This document shows, in pieces, positions 24,872 through 33,137 of a stretch of 41,909 nucleotides of DNA. The DNA comes from Prevotella sp. (GTDB lineage: Bacteria > Bacteroidota > Bacteroidia > Bacteroidales > Bacteroidaceae), in contig JAFZSL010000074.1 of NCBI GenBank assembly GCA_017619375.1, positions 1 to 41,909 of the forward strand, in the 5' to 3' direction. A model generated the notes under the pieces. The model ran no database searches. It was given only the letters and a program-made list of their open reading frames with translations, and was not told where the DNA came from. The position numbers and the translations under genes are program-made. The stretch's first letter is position 1. The number at the start of each line of letters is the position of its first letter.

Positions 24872-25651
24872 ATGAAGAAATTCTACCTCATCGCAGCCAT
24901 GGCTCTCATGACCCTTGCTGCAAGCGCACAGCAAGCGCTCAACATCAGCACTTACAACGGAACGAATCTGGCCAAATATGACGGACAGGAGTGCAATGTA
25001 GTTGTCAACCGCTACATGTTCACCGGATGGAACACGATCGCCCTGCCTTTCGCTGTCAGCGCAGACGAACTCAACGAGGTTTTCGGCAGCGACTGCCAAT
25101 TGGAGAAGTTGGTGGCCGTGGATGCCAACGGCAACACGCTCAACCTCTATTTCCAGGACTGCAAAGAAAGCGGCATCGAGCCCAACACCCCGTACATCAT
25201 CCATTACACCGGGGAAACCGGCAACAGGCGCATCGCCAAGACCGCAACAGTGACTGATGCCCAAGCCGCCCTCACCCTCATCTCCAAGGGCAATGGCGAG
25301 ATGGTCACCATGGAAGGCGCTCGCGTGCACACTCCCGGCGAGGGACTCTATGGCATCCTCGCAGCCGACAACTCAGAGGCTCGCTTCGTGGCCGTGGACG
25401 ACACCAAGAGCGGATTCTATGCTTCTCGCTGCTTCATCAAAGTGGCCTCCGGCAACACCGCCGAACTCAACACCATCCACCTGGGTGCCAACGATGTTAC
25501 CAGCATCGCCTCCATCGCCTCTTCCAACAAGAAAGTGGATGTGTACACCCTTTCCGGTATCCGCGTAGCCTCCGGCATCAGCCCCAAGCAGATGAACAAA
25601 CTTCAGCCAGGCGTCTATGTGGTTAACGGACAGAAAGTTCTCGTGAAGTAA
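24872..25651 (+). CDS. Secreted 259-aa protein, LPF module plus T9SS-like tail, function unknown
   Basis: Signal peptide MKKFYLIAAMALMTLAASAQ, mature protein about 239 aa. Residues ~48-115 form a module with GWNTIALPFAVS and, 35-40 residues later, NTPYIIHY. The same arrangement occurs in the CE8 pectinesterase (LNTIVLPF, NTPYVVFV) and, less clearly, in the GH128-like protein. Residues ~150-195 are a second beta region (EGLYGILAADNSEARFVAVD). The last ~40 residues are a T9SS-like sorting tail (VDVYTLSGIRV, PGVYVVNGQKVLVK). It is monocistronic, with a consensus promoter and a strong terminator, suggesting good expression. No enzyme family is recognised; it may be a minimal secreted carrier of the LPF module. 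Confidence 0.8.
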   Translation: MKKFYLIAAMALMTLAASAQQALNISTYNGTNLAKYDGQECNVVVNRYMFTGWNTIALPFAVSADELNEVFGSDCQLEKLVAVDANGNTLNLYFQDCKESGIEPNTPYIIHYTGETGNRRIAKTATVTDAQAALTLISKGNGEMVTMEGARVHTPGEGLYGILAADNSEARFVAVDDTKSGFYASRCFIKVASGNTAELNTIHLGANDVTSIASIASSNKKVDVYTLSGIRVASGISPKQMNKLQPGVYVVNGQKVLVK

Positions 25652-25690
25652 TCACTCATCCTTTTAATATTTACCTACTCACAACCTTGC

Positions 25691-25731
25691 AGCGGGTGTG
25701 CCGGAAAACCGACACACCCGCTTTATTTTTT
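25691..25731 (+). terminator. Rho-independent terminator
   Basis: AGCGGGTGTG (25691-25700) pairs with CACACCCGCT (25713-25722), and CCGG/CCG pair inside. TTATTTTTT follows on the plus strand. It ends the 259-aa secreted protein gene. Confidence 0.9.
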
Positions 25732-25762
25732 GACCAGAGAAATCATCGGAATGACGATATCT

Positions 25763-25857
25763 CGGAATAACGGGATTACGTAATAACGTTATTCCGACAC
25801 TCCGTTATTACGTTATAACGGAATAACGATATAACGACAATAACGAAAAATAACGAA
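25763..25857. repeat. AATAACG/CGTTATT palindrome island
   Basis: About 95 bp built almost entirely from AATAACG and its complement. CGGAATAACG (25763-25772) pairs with CGTTATTCCG (25787-25796). CCGTTAT (25802-25808) pairs with ATAACGG (25815-25821) around TACGTT. Direct copies of ATAACGA follow up to the thiL stop codon. It lies between two converging genes and may end thiL transcripts. Confidence 0.7.
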
Positions 25858-25873
25858 AAAGCAGCAAAAAGGC

Positions 25874-26944
25874 TCAACTTTCCTTCAGGGGATTCCAGCC
25901 TTGCGCCTTGAGTTCCATCTCACTTCCATCTCTTGTGACGAGCATGGCACCGAGGCTTTTGTCTGTGATGTGTCCGATGAGGCGCACCCCTTCCATCTGG
26001 TTCACCTTGTCATAGTCGCCAATGCTGACGGTGAAGAGGAGTTCGTAGTCTTCACCTCCGTTGAGGGCGCAGGTGGTGACGTTCATGTTCAGTTCCTCCG
26101 CCATCACTGCAGTTTGGTAGTCGATGGGTATGTTTTTCTCAAACACCCTGCAACCGCACCCGCTACGTTCGCAGATGTGGAGAAGTTCGCTGCTCAATCC
26201 GTCGCTGATGTCCATCATCGAGGTAGGCCTGACATTCATCTCCCTCAGTGCGGCGATGATGTCGCCCCGCGCCTCCGGCATGATCTGTCTTTGGATGATA
26301 TATTCCTTTCCCGCGAAATCGGGTTGGAAATCAGCCAACTGCTGCAGCGTGGCCTTGTTGCCTGCCTTCTGAGCCTCTTTCACCTGTTGGTAATAGACAC
26401 GTTTCTCTCGCTCAAGCAGTTGCAGTCCCATGTATGCCGCGCCCAAGTCACCGCTCACGCAGACAAGGTCGGTATCCTTCGCACCGCTGCGATAAGCGAT
26501 GTCTTCCACTGCGGCCTCGCCGATGCAGGTGATGCTGATGGCCAGTCCGGTGACAGACGACGTGGTGTCACCTCCTACGACGTCCACCCCCCATTTGTCG
26601 CAAGCCAGCCGTAGTCCGCTGTAGAAGTCTTCCAGGTCTTCCACCTTGAAACGCTTGCTGAGTGCGATGCTCACCAACATCTGCCTGGGCGTCCCGTTCA
26701 TGGCGAAAATATCGCTGATATTCACCATGGCCGCCTTGTATCCCAGGTGTTTCATATCAATGTAGGTGAGGTCGAAGTGGATGCCTTCCATCAACATGTC
26801 GGTGGTAACGAGCACCTCCTTGTCAGGGTAATGCATCACGGCACAGTCATCTCCCACGCCCATGCGTGTGGATTCGTTTTTCTTCTCAAGGTCTTTGGTG
26901 AGGTGTTTTATAAGTCCGAACTCACCGAGTTGTGCTATTTCCAT
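25874..26944 (-). CDS. thiL: Thiamine-monophosphate kinase ThiL
   Basis: A cytosolic enzyme that phosphorylates thiamine monophosphate with ATP to thiamine diphosphate, the last step of cofactor synthesis. The 356-aa length is slightly above the usual ~325 aa; the extra part is a helical insert around residues 175-220 (EREKRVYYQQVKEAQKAGNK). Family marks are LGEFGLIKHL at the start, GVGDDCAVM (about 29-37), LVTTDMLMEGIHFDL, VNISDIFAMNGTPRQML, VVGGDTTSS and MDISDGLSSEL, and the C-terminal GGEDYELLFTV. It is on the minus strand downstream of lpxK, with a 241-bp repeat-rich gap. No thiamine riboswitch is visible in that gap. Confidence 0.95.
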   Translation of the reverse strand: MEIAQLGEFGLIKHLTKDLEKKNESTRMGVGDDCAVMHYPDKEVLVTTDMLMEGIHFDLTYIDMKHLGYKAAMVNISDIFAMNGTPRQMLVSIALSKRFKVEDLEDFYSGLRLACDKWGVDVVGGDTTSSVTGLAISITCIGEAAVEDIAYRSGAKDTDLVCVSGDLGAAYMGLQLLEREKRVYYQQVKEAQKAGNKATLQQLADFQPDFAGKEYIIQRQIMPEARGDIIAALREMNVRPTSMMDISDGLSSELLHICERSGCGCRVFEKNIPIDYQTAVMAEELNMNVTTCALNGGEDYELLFTVSIGDYDKVNQMEGVRLIGHITDKSLGAMLVTRDGSEMELKAQGWNPLKES

Positions 26945-26946
26945 TT

Positions 26947-27088
26947 TTTAGGGGAGTTAAGGGGGGTTGAAAGGGAGTTAAAGGGGAGTTAAAGAGGAGT
27001 TATAGGAGAGTTAAAGGGACGTATGTCTGTTTGTTTCGGGAGTTAAAGAGGAGTTATAGGGGAGTTATAGGGGAGTTCTCCCTCGCCC
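26947..27088. repeat. Degenerate GGAGTTA tandem array between lpxK and thiL
   Basis: About ten copies of a GGGGAGTTAAA/GGAGTTATAGG unit spaced 9-13 bp apart, broken once by a unique stretch at 27016-27037. On the minus strand these read as TAACTCC runs. No reading frame of interest and no promoter element is evident in it. Confidence 0.75.
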
Positions 27089-27185
27089 CCGGCCTACGGC
27101 CACCCCCTCTCGGGCAGAGGGGGAGAAGTTAAAGGGCACCAACCCCGAAGGGGTGACAGAGCACGGACGGGGGTGTCAACCCCCT

Positions 27186-28265
27186 TTATGGTGTTTTGCG
27201 AAAGTTGGGGGCTTTTACGTGCCTGATGATGGCTTCGTCGAAAACATCCTGTTGGTTCCTGAGTATCTCCACTTGTATGGGCACCTGGCAGGCGTTAGCC
27301 GCCACCTCCTTGGACAATCCTTTCATCGTCCTAAGCCTTGCGGCATCCTTCTCCGTAGTGAGGAGCAACCGTGGCTCCGGGAGTTGGGCGAAGGCTTTGT
27401 TGATTTCTGCAAAGTCACTGTCGGAGAAAGCGTGGTGGTCGCCGTAGGCCAAATGTCTCAAGTGGCAGGTATGTCGCCTCACCTCCTCTTCAAGTGGCGC
27501 CACGTTGGCAATGCCGGTGACCAGCAGCACGTGGGTGTCGGCATTGATGGCAGGCCGCAGCCCACTCTCCGGGAAAAGCGCTTCGAGGCTCTTGTAGGCC
27601 ATGCGGGAGAAGAAGAGTTTTTGTGACGTCAAGGCCTTCACTTGCGGAGAACATTGAGACAGGTGTCTTTCCGCCTCCTCGAAGCCGTTGTCCGCCATGT
27701 CGTCGGGGCATTTCGTCACCACCACGATGTCGGCCCTGCTCATGCCCCGAAGCGGTTCGCGAAGCCTTCCTGCAGGAAGCAGCCGGTCACCTATCAGGCG
27801 GTCATGCTCCATAAGGAGGATGGAGAGGCTGGGGTTCACATACCGATGCTGGAAAGCATCGTCGAGCACCACCACCTCCGCCCCCATGGCCATGAGTTGC
27901 TCTATGCCCTCGCAGCGGTTCTCATCCACAGCCACGATGATGTCGCTGTATTTCCGATGAATCTGCATCGGTTCGTCACCGATGTCAAGAGCCGTGCTGT
28001 CGCTGTCGGCCAAGACGAATCCCTTTGTTTTCCGCTTGTATCCCCTGCTGAGCACCGCCACCTTGTATTGGCTTTTGAGCAGCCTGACGAGATGCTCCAC
28101 ATGAGGCGTCTTGCCCGTCCCTCCAACAGCCAGGTTTCCAACGCAGATGACGGGAATGTCAAAACTGCGGCTTTTCAGCAAGCCGCAGTCGAAGAGTAGG
28201 TTTCTCGTCACCACTCCCAGCCCGTAGAGCCAGCTCACAGGCAGCAACGCCTTGTGGATGCGCAT
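27186..28265 (-). CDS. lpxK: Tetraacyldisaccharide 4'-kinase LpxK
   Basis: An inner-membrane-associated kinase that phosphorylates the 4' position of the lipid A disaccharide precursor, giving lipid IVA. It is 359 aa, near the usual size. The Walker A motif is VGGTGKTPHVEHL (about 47-59), preceded by PVICVGNLA. VLSRGYKRKTKG, GDEPMQ, VVVLDDAFQHRYV and RLLPAGRLREP are family marks; the DD-FQH segment includes the catalytic Asp. An N-terminal hydrophobic helix (LLPVSWLYGLGVV) fits membrane attachment. It starts 1 bp after the sppA stop codon, so the two genes are transcribed together. Confidence 0.96.
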   Translation of the reverse strand: MRIHKALLPVSWLYGLGVVTRNLLFDCGLLKSRSFDIPVICVGNLAVGGTGKTPHVEHLVRLLKSQYKVAVLSRGYKRKTKGFVLADSDSTALDIGDEPMQIHRKYSDIIVAVDENRCEGIEQLMAMGAEVVVLDDAFQHRYVNPSLSILLMEHDRLIGDRLLPAGRLREPLRGMSRADIVVVTKCPDDMADNGFEEAERHLSQCSPQVKALTSQKLFFSRMAYKSLEALFPESGLRPAINADTHVLLVTGIANVAPLEEEVRRHTCHLRHLAYGDHHAFSDSDFAEINKAFAQLPEPRLLLTTEKDAARLRTMKGLSKEVAANACQVPIQVEILRNQQDVFDEAIIRHVKAPNFRKTP

Positions 28266-28266
28266 G

Positions 28267-30051
28267 TCAGTGGATGTTGGGAACGAATGGCATTCGTGCT
28301 TGTATGGCGTTGTGACGATTGATGTTGCGTAGGAGTTTCATGGGCTCGTAGAACTCTCCGAGAGAGGCTCTCATGGCCTCATCGAGATAGTTCCCCTTCT
28401 GCTCGTCCATACTGCTCATCAGTTGTTCGAAGAAGTCGGGCACGGCGGGATAAGGAGCCGTGTGATAATTGTCGAGTTTGGCCAGTTTGGCTGCTTTGGC
28501 CACGGCATCGTCAAGACTTCCCAGTTGGTCTACGAGTTTGTTCTTGTAGGCATCCTGACCCAGCCACACACGACCTTGCGCTATGGCCTCCACGGCCTCC
28601 ACGCCAAGTTTGCGGCCGTCGGCCACACGTTTCCGGAAGAGTTTGTATCCACGGTCGACATAGGCATCCAGATAGCCCATTTCCTCTTCATTCATCGGTC
28701 GTGCCATGGTGCCGAAGGCGCTGTTTTTGTTGGTTTTCACCTCGTCGAATTTCACGCCAAGTTTGTCCTTGAGCAGTCCACTGTAGTCGGGTATCATGCC
28801 GAAGATGCCGATGCTTCCCGTCAGCGTGGTAGGCTCCGCCACAATCCAATTGCTGTTGCAACTGATGTAATAGCCTCCAGAAGCGGCCATGCCACCCATC
28901 GAGGTCACCACTGTCTTTTTCTTCTTGAGCATCTCTATCTGATGCCATATCTGCTCCGAGGCGTAGGCGCTGCCGCCACCGCTGTTGATTCTGAGCACCA
29001 CGGCTTTCACATCGTCGTCCTCAGCCAACTTTGCCAAATCCTTGCACACCACTTGCGCATCGATGACCGGTCCCTGGCTCGTCATACTCTGTGCATCGCC
29101 GTCGACGATGTCGCCTATGGCATAGTAGATGGCGATTTCGTCACCCTCTTCGTCCACGTCCTTCACGTTGGCCATGTCGGCAAGGGTGAGTTGGGGGATG
29201 TCGTCATCCTCATCCATCTTGAGTTGTTTTTTCACCAATGCCTTCACCTCGTCGGTATAGCATACGCCATCGACCATTTTCTTGGCCAAGAGGTCTTTGG
29301 TGGAGGTGAAAGTGATCATGTTGTCGGCATAGGCGTTGAGTGAGTCGACAGGGATGTTACGGCTTTTCGACACTTCGTTGAGCACATTCTCCCAGATGCC
29401 ATTGATGTAGGCGGTCACCTGCTCGCGGTTGGGTTCACTCATATGGTCGGAGGTGTACATCTCGGGAGCGCTCTTGTATGCACCCACCTTGGTGAGTTGA
29501 ATCTTCACGCCAAACTTCTCCAAAGCGTCCTTGAGGAAATAGGGTGTCGAAGCGATGCCATGCCAATCGATTTGCCCCTCAGGGTTGATGTACACCTTGT
29601 TGGCCACGGATGCCAGATAGTATGACCCTTGCGTGTAGGTGTCGGCATAGGCGATGATCCATTTCCCGCTTTTCTTGAAATCTTCCAATGCACGGCGGAA
29701 GGCCTGCAACGAGGCATAGGAGTCGGAAGAGAACATGCCGGCCTCGATGTAAATACCTTTGATGTCCTCATTGGCCTTGGCCTTCTTGATGGCCGTCAGC
29801 ACGTCGTCAAGTCCTATTTCATTGCCCGTGCTGCCCAAGATCATGGAACTGATGCCTGAACTGCTGCTGGCGCGCTCGTCGAGCTGGCCGGAAAGGTTGA
29901 GCACCATCACGCTGTTGCCTTCCACAGATTTCACACTGCTGCCAGAGGCTACCATCCCCACGAGTCCCATGACGAAGAAGATGCCCATGACGAACATGAA
30001 CAGAAATATGCCCAGCATGGTGGCGAAAACCATTTTGAAAAATTCTTTCAT
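28267..30051 (-). CDS. sppA: Signal peptide peptidase SppA, 67-kDa type
   Basis: A membrane-bound serine peptidase that degrades cleaved signal peptides. It is 594 aa, matching the long SppA type with duplicated halves. An N-terminal transmembrane helix spans about residues 7-35 (MVFATMLGIFLFMFVMG). The catalytic Lys is in TKVGAYKSAPE (about 192) and the nucleophile Ser in GGMAASGGYYISC (about 389), spaced as in the E. coli enzyme. RINSGGGSAYASEQIW is the conserved glycine-rich segment before the Ser. It is first in an operon with lpxK. Its promoter region contains a 61-bp imperfect palindrome. Confidence 0.96.
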   Translation of the reverse strand: MKEFFKMVFATMLGIFLFMFVMGIFFVMGLVGMVASGSSVKSVEGNSVMVLNLSGQLDERASSSSGISSMILGSTGNEIGLDDVLTAIKKAKANEDIKGIYIEAGMFSSDSYASLQAFRRALEDFKKSGKWIIAYADTYTQGSYYLASVANKVYINPEGQIDWHGIASTPYFLKDALEKFGVKIQLTKVGAYKSAPEMYTSDHMSEPNREQVTAYINGIWENVLNEVSKSRNIPVDSLNAYADNMITFTSTKDLLAKKMVDGVCYTDEVKALVKKQLKMDEDDDIPQLTLADMANVKDVDEEGDEIAIYYAIGDIVDGDAQSMTSQGPVIDAQVVCKDLAKLAEDDDVKAVVLRINSGGGSAYASEQIWHQIEMLKKKKTVVTSMGGMAASGGYYISCNSNWIVAEPTTLTGSIGIFGMIPDYSGLLKDKLGVKFDEVKTNKNSAFGTMARPMNEEEMGYLDAYVDRGYKLFRKRVADGRKLGVEAVEAIAQGRVWLGQDAYKNKLVDQLGSLDDAVAKAAKLAKLDNYHTAPYPAVPDFFEQLMSSMDEQKGNYLDEAMRASLGEFYEPMKLLRNINRHNAIQARMPFVPNIH

Positions 30052-30077
30052 TTTTTAGACTGATTTGGTTTGACGTG

Positions 30078-30085
30078 CAAAAGTA
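30078..30085 (-). promoter_or_regulatory. -7 element (TACTTTTG) of sppA-lpxK
   Basis: TACTTTTG on the minus strand, 27 bp before the sppA ATG at 30051, fits TAnnTTTG. It forms the outer edge of the palindrome at 30079-30139. Confidence 0.5.
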
Positions 30086-30139
30086 GGAAAAAATAATCGA
30101 ATCACACACTTTTGTGTGAAATTATTTTTCCCTACTTTT
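30079..30139. repeat. Long inverted repeat in the sppA promoter
   Basis: Arms AAAAGTAGGAAAAAATAAT (30079-30097) and its complement at 30121-30139 differ at one position. The 23-nt centre contains CACAC and GTGTG. It may act as an operator for sppA or as a terminator for the ADP-ribosylglycohydrolase gene whose stop codon is 75 bp upstream on the same strand. Confidence 0.8.
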
Positions 30140-30213
30140 CAAACTGTATGGAAACTGCGATGATTCGGATTACTCCAAATGCTCCGAAATACTCGGATTA
30201 CTCCGAGCCAGCA

Positions 30214-31263
30214 CTACATTTCTGTCACCTCACCCCTGTAGAGGTCGTCAGCCATGTGGATGATGACGTCGTGGAGTTCCAAATCGTCCTTGTAGAATTG
30301 TGGAATGGCCTCGTAGCCGACGGCCGCTCCCAGGATGTTTCCCGTCACCGCCCCGGTGCTGTCGCTGTCGCCACCATGGTTGACCGCTGCGATGAGGGCA
30401 TCCTCGAAGCAGCCAAAGTGCTTCAAGGCACAATAGAGGGAAATGGCCAACGCTTCTTCGCCAACCCATCCCTGGCCAAGTTCACCGACATTCTCAAGGT
30501 CGGTCTTGCCATTGCCTACCAGGCTGATGGCTTTCACCGACAGTTCCGCCATCCGTTCCACATCCTCAGGATACCGGCTGTAAAGTTTGCGTATTGCCTC
30601 CACACCTTCCATGATGTATCGTTTCATTGCATCGCGGGTGGGCTCCATGTCACATGCGAGCCGGTAGATGACGTGTGCCATAAGAGCAGCCGAAACGAAC
30701 CCCAACGGGTGGAAATGTGTGATTTCGGCGGCTTCGCCGGCAAGAAGGTCTGCTTCCTCGATGTCCATCCTGCCGTCAATGGCGGCATAGAGGGGGACGG
30801 GTGCGATGCGCATCACACCGCCGCAGCCCTTGCTGTTATTGAAGGGCTCACGACCGTTGTAAATGTCACGCAACGCCGACATGCAGGTGTTGCCCGGCGC
30901 ACGGTTTCTGTTCAGTTCGGGAATCTGGGCAATCCAGCAGTCATTGAACTTTCTTGATTTTTCCAAGGTCTGGGTCAGGTACCACTCGACATAGGCATTG
31001 GTGATGCCTTCTATTCCGGGCAGCCTCAACCGCTTGGCGTTCAACAGTCCATTGGCGGTGAAGAGCGTCATCTGGGTGTCGTCTGAAATGACAGCCTTGC
31101 CGCCCCTGCAATATTCCGTATCCAAGCGTGTGATGCCACGCTCACCATATTTTCTCTGGATTTGGCTGAAGAAATAGATGAACTCGACGGGGTAGCCAAG
31201 TGCGTCGCCAATGGCCCCGCCAATCAGCGAACCGCGTATTCTGTCTTGCAATGTTGTACTCAT
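30214..31263 (-). CDS. ADP-ribosylglycohydrolase family protein
   Basis: A 349-aa all-helical, magnesium-dependent hydrolase of the DraG/ARH fold that removes ADP-ribose from proteins or small molecules. The N-terminus has the family start DRIRGSLIGGAIGDALGYPVE. The metal-binding motifs are SDDTQMT (60-66) and, near residue 292-300, HGGDSDSTGAVTGNILGA. ITHFHPLGFVSAALMAHV is a further conserved segment. No ADP-ribosyltransferase or toxin-like partner lies nearby, so the target is unknown. It has its own promoter, divergent from the fucosidase gene. Cytosolic; no signal peptide. Confidence 0.94.
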   Translation of the reverse strand: MSTTLQDRIRGSLIGGAIGDALGYPVEFIYFFSQIQRKYGERGITRLDTEYCRGGKAVISDDTQMTLFTANGLLNAKRLRLPGIEGITNAYVEWYLTQTLEKSRKFNDCWIAQIPELNRNRAPGNTCMSALRDIYNGREPFNNSKGCGGVMRIAPVPLYAAIDGRMDIEEADLLAGEAAEITHFHPLGFVSAALMAHVIYRLACDMEPTRDAMKRYIMEGVEAIRKLYSRYPEDVERMAELSVKAISLVGNGKTDLENVGELGQGWVGEEALAISLYCALKHFGCFEDALIAAVNHGGDSDSTGAVTGNILGAAVGYEAIPQFYKDDLELHDVIIHMADDLYRGEVTEM

Positions 31264-31300
31264 AGGTTGGATTATTGATTAGGTGTTCAATACATGGCTA

Positions 31301-31331
31301 CAAATATAGATAAAAAAAGTGACAAGACAAG
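31301..31331 (-). promoter_or_regulatory. Promoter of the ADP-ribosylglycohydrolase gene
   Basis: On the minus strand, CTTG (31331-31328), 19 nt, TATATTTG (31308-31301). One base departs from the TTTG consensus. It lies back to back with the plus-strand fucosidase promoter. Confidence 0.6.
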
Positions 31332-31333
31332 CC

Positions 31334-31361
31334 TTGTTTCCACACTTTTTTACTATATTTG
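31334..31361 (+). promoter_or_regulatory. Promoter of the fucosidase gene
   Basis: TATATTTG at 31354-31361 is a consensus -7 element, 33 bp before the ATG. The nearest TTG (31334-31336) is 17 nt upstream, a little close. An ACAAGCCTTGT palindrome (31327-31337) overlaps the upstream parts of both divergent promoters. Confidence 0.55.
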
Positions 31362-31393
31362 CACATTCCATTACTACACACCTCTATTCAAAC

Positions 31394-33022
31394 ATGATGA
31401 AAAAGAAAAACACCTTGACCCTGGCCTTGGCACTTTCTTTGATGTCAGCCAACGCACAAACCACCTACCAAGTGCCCGTTTCGGAGATTCACGAGACGAT
31501 GCAGACAGGCCAATACCAACCCACGTGGGAATCGCTGAAGACCCACCAGACACCGGAATGGTTCCGCGATGCGAAATTCGGCATCTGGGCGCACTGGGGA
31601 CCACAGTGCGTGGAGGGCAGCGGCGACTGGATGGCCCGCGAGATGTACATGGAAGGCAGCGGTGCATACAGATGGCACGTGGAACATTACGGACACCCGT
31701 CGGAATTCGGTTTCAAGGACATCCTGCCGCTCTTCAAGGCGGAGAACTGGGACCCGGACAAACTCGTGGAACGCTACAAGCGATGCGGGGCACAATATTT
31801 CTTCGTCTTAGGCAACCACCACGACAACTACGACCTATGGGACTCCCAATACCAACCTTGGAACTCCCAGAACATCGGCCCGAAGAAAGACATCCTCGAC
31901 GGATGGGCGAAGGCAGCGAAGAAACACGGACTGCCACTGGGCATCTCCTTCCATGCCGACCATGCGTGGACATGGTATGAGCCGGCGCAACGCTACGACA
32001 TGAACGGCTCGAAGGCAGGCGTTTACTACGATGGCAAACTGACCAAAGAGGACGGCAAGGGCAAATGGTGGGAAGGCTACGACCCGCAGATGCTTTATCA
32101 ACAAGACCACCCCATGAGCGACCGCTCGTGGGCGAACAACAGCATCCACCGGCAATGGGGATGGGAAAACGGTGCCTGTCCGCCGTCGCAGGAGTTTGTC
32201 ACCAACTTCTATGACCGCACACTCGACGCCATCAACCGCTACCAGCCCGACCTCATCTACTTCGACGTCACCGTCCTTCCCTTCCACCCCATCAGCGACT
32301 GCGGACTGAAAATCGCCACCCACCTATACAACAAGAACCCACGGGCGGTGGTTTTCGGGAAAATCCTCGACGAGGAGCAGCGCAAGGCACTCACATGGGA
32401 CGTGGAACGAGGAGCACCCAACGAAATCATCCCCGAGCCGTGGCAGACGTGCAACTGCATCGGCGGCTGGCACTACAACACCAGCATCTATGAGAACAAC
32501 AGATACAAGAGCGCGGCTGTCGTGGTGAAGCAACTGGTGGACATCGTATCCAAGAACGGCAACCTGCTGCTCTCCATCCCTTTGAGGGCCGACGGCACCT
32601 ACGACGACAAGGAGTCGAAAATCCTTGACGACCTGGAGGCGTGGATGACGGTCAACGGCGAGAGCATCTTCGGCACACGCCCGTGGGTGAGGTTCGGCGA
32701 AGGCCCCGTGGCGGAAAAAGACATCAAGATCAACGCACAAGGCTTCAACGACGGACAGTTCTCCAACATGGACTACCGCGACATCCGCTTCAACCAGACG
32801 AAGAAATACCTGTATGTCACGGCAATGGGTTGGCCTACGGACGGCAAACTGCTCATCAAGTCGCTGGCAAAAGGCAACCCCGACTTCCACAAGTCCATCT
32901 CATCCGTCTATCTCCTCGGATACGGGAAAGTGAAAGCCCACCAGACAACCGAAGGTCTGGAAATCAACCTTCCCTCAACTCCATGCAACTCCATCGCACC
33001 CGTCCTCAAAATCAAGAAATGA
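31394..33022 (+). CDS. Secreted alpha-L-fucosidase, GH29 family
   Basis: A 542-aa exported retaining glycosidase that releases alpha-linked L-fucose. The frame is open from 31319, but the signal peptide begins at MMKKKNTLTLALALSLMSANA, so ATG 31394 (or 31397) is the start. The GH29 barrel shows WFRDAKFGIWAHWGPQ near the N-terminus, YFFVLGNHHDNYDLWDS, GISFHADHAWTW, and the nucleophile Asp in DLIYFDVTV (about residue 291). After the barrel, GNLLLSIPLRADG is also typical. The general acid varies in the family and is not assigned. There is no dockerin or T9SS tail, so it is likely periplasmic. It could act on fucosylated plant or mucin glycans; the specificity is inferred. Confidence 0.93.
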   Translation: MMKKKNTLTLALALSLMSANAQTTYQVPVSEIHETMQTGQYQPTWESLKTHQTPEWFRDAKFGIWAHWGPQCVEGSGDWMAREMYMEGSGAYRWHVEHYGHPSEFGFKDILPLFKAENWDPDKLVERYKRCGAQYFFVLGNHHDNYDLWDSQYQPWNSQNIGPKKDILDGWAKAAKKHGLPLGISFHADHAWTWYEPAQRYDMNGSKAGVYYDGKLTKEDGKGKWWEGYDPQMLYQQDHPMSDRSWANNSIHRQWGWENGACPPSQEFVTNFYDRTLDAINRYQPDLIYFDVTVLPFHPISDCGLKIATHLYNKNPRAVVFGKILDEEQRKALTWDVERGAPNEIIPEPWQTCNCIGGWHYNTSIYENNRYKSAAVVVKQLVDIVSKNGNLLLSIPLRADGTYDDKESKILDDLEAWMTVNGESIFGTRPWVRFGEGPVAEKDIKINAQGFNDGQFSNMDYRDIRFNQTKKYLYVTAMGWPTDGKLLIKSLAKGNPDFHKSISSVYLLGYGKVKAHQTTEGLEINLPSTPCNSIAPVLKIKK

Positions 33023-33041
33023 CGGAGGATAGCCTCCGACT

Positions 33042-33065
33042 CCTCAGGCGACAAAGCCCCTGAGG
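33042..33065 (+). terminator. Weak hairpin after the fucosidase gene
   Basis: CCTCAGG (33042-33048) pairs with CCTGAGG (33059-33065), 20 bp after the stop codon. No T-run follows, so terminator function is uncertain. Confidence 0.35.
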
Positions 33066-33137
33066 ACTATTCCGGATGCCTCCCACCTTTTTGCGAACTC
33101 TCACCACCATGATAAAAACAAACAGAGCATTTCACCT

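Noticed and set aside
26945-27185. Possible CRISPR array from the regular GGAGTTA units
   Set aside because: The units are about 10 bp, with no separate unique spacers and no cas genes; they are a simple degenerate tandem repeat.
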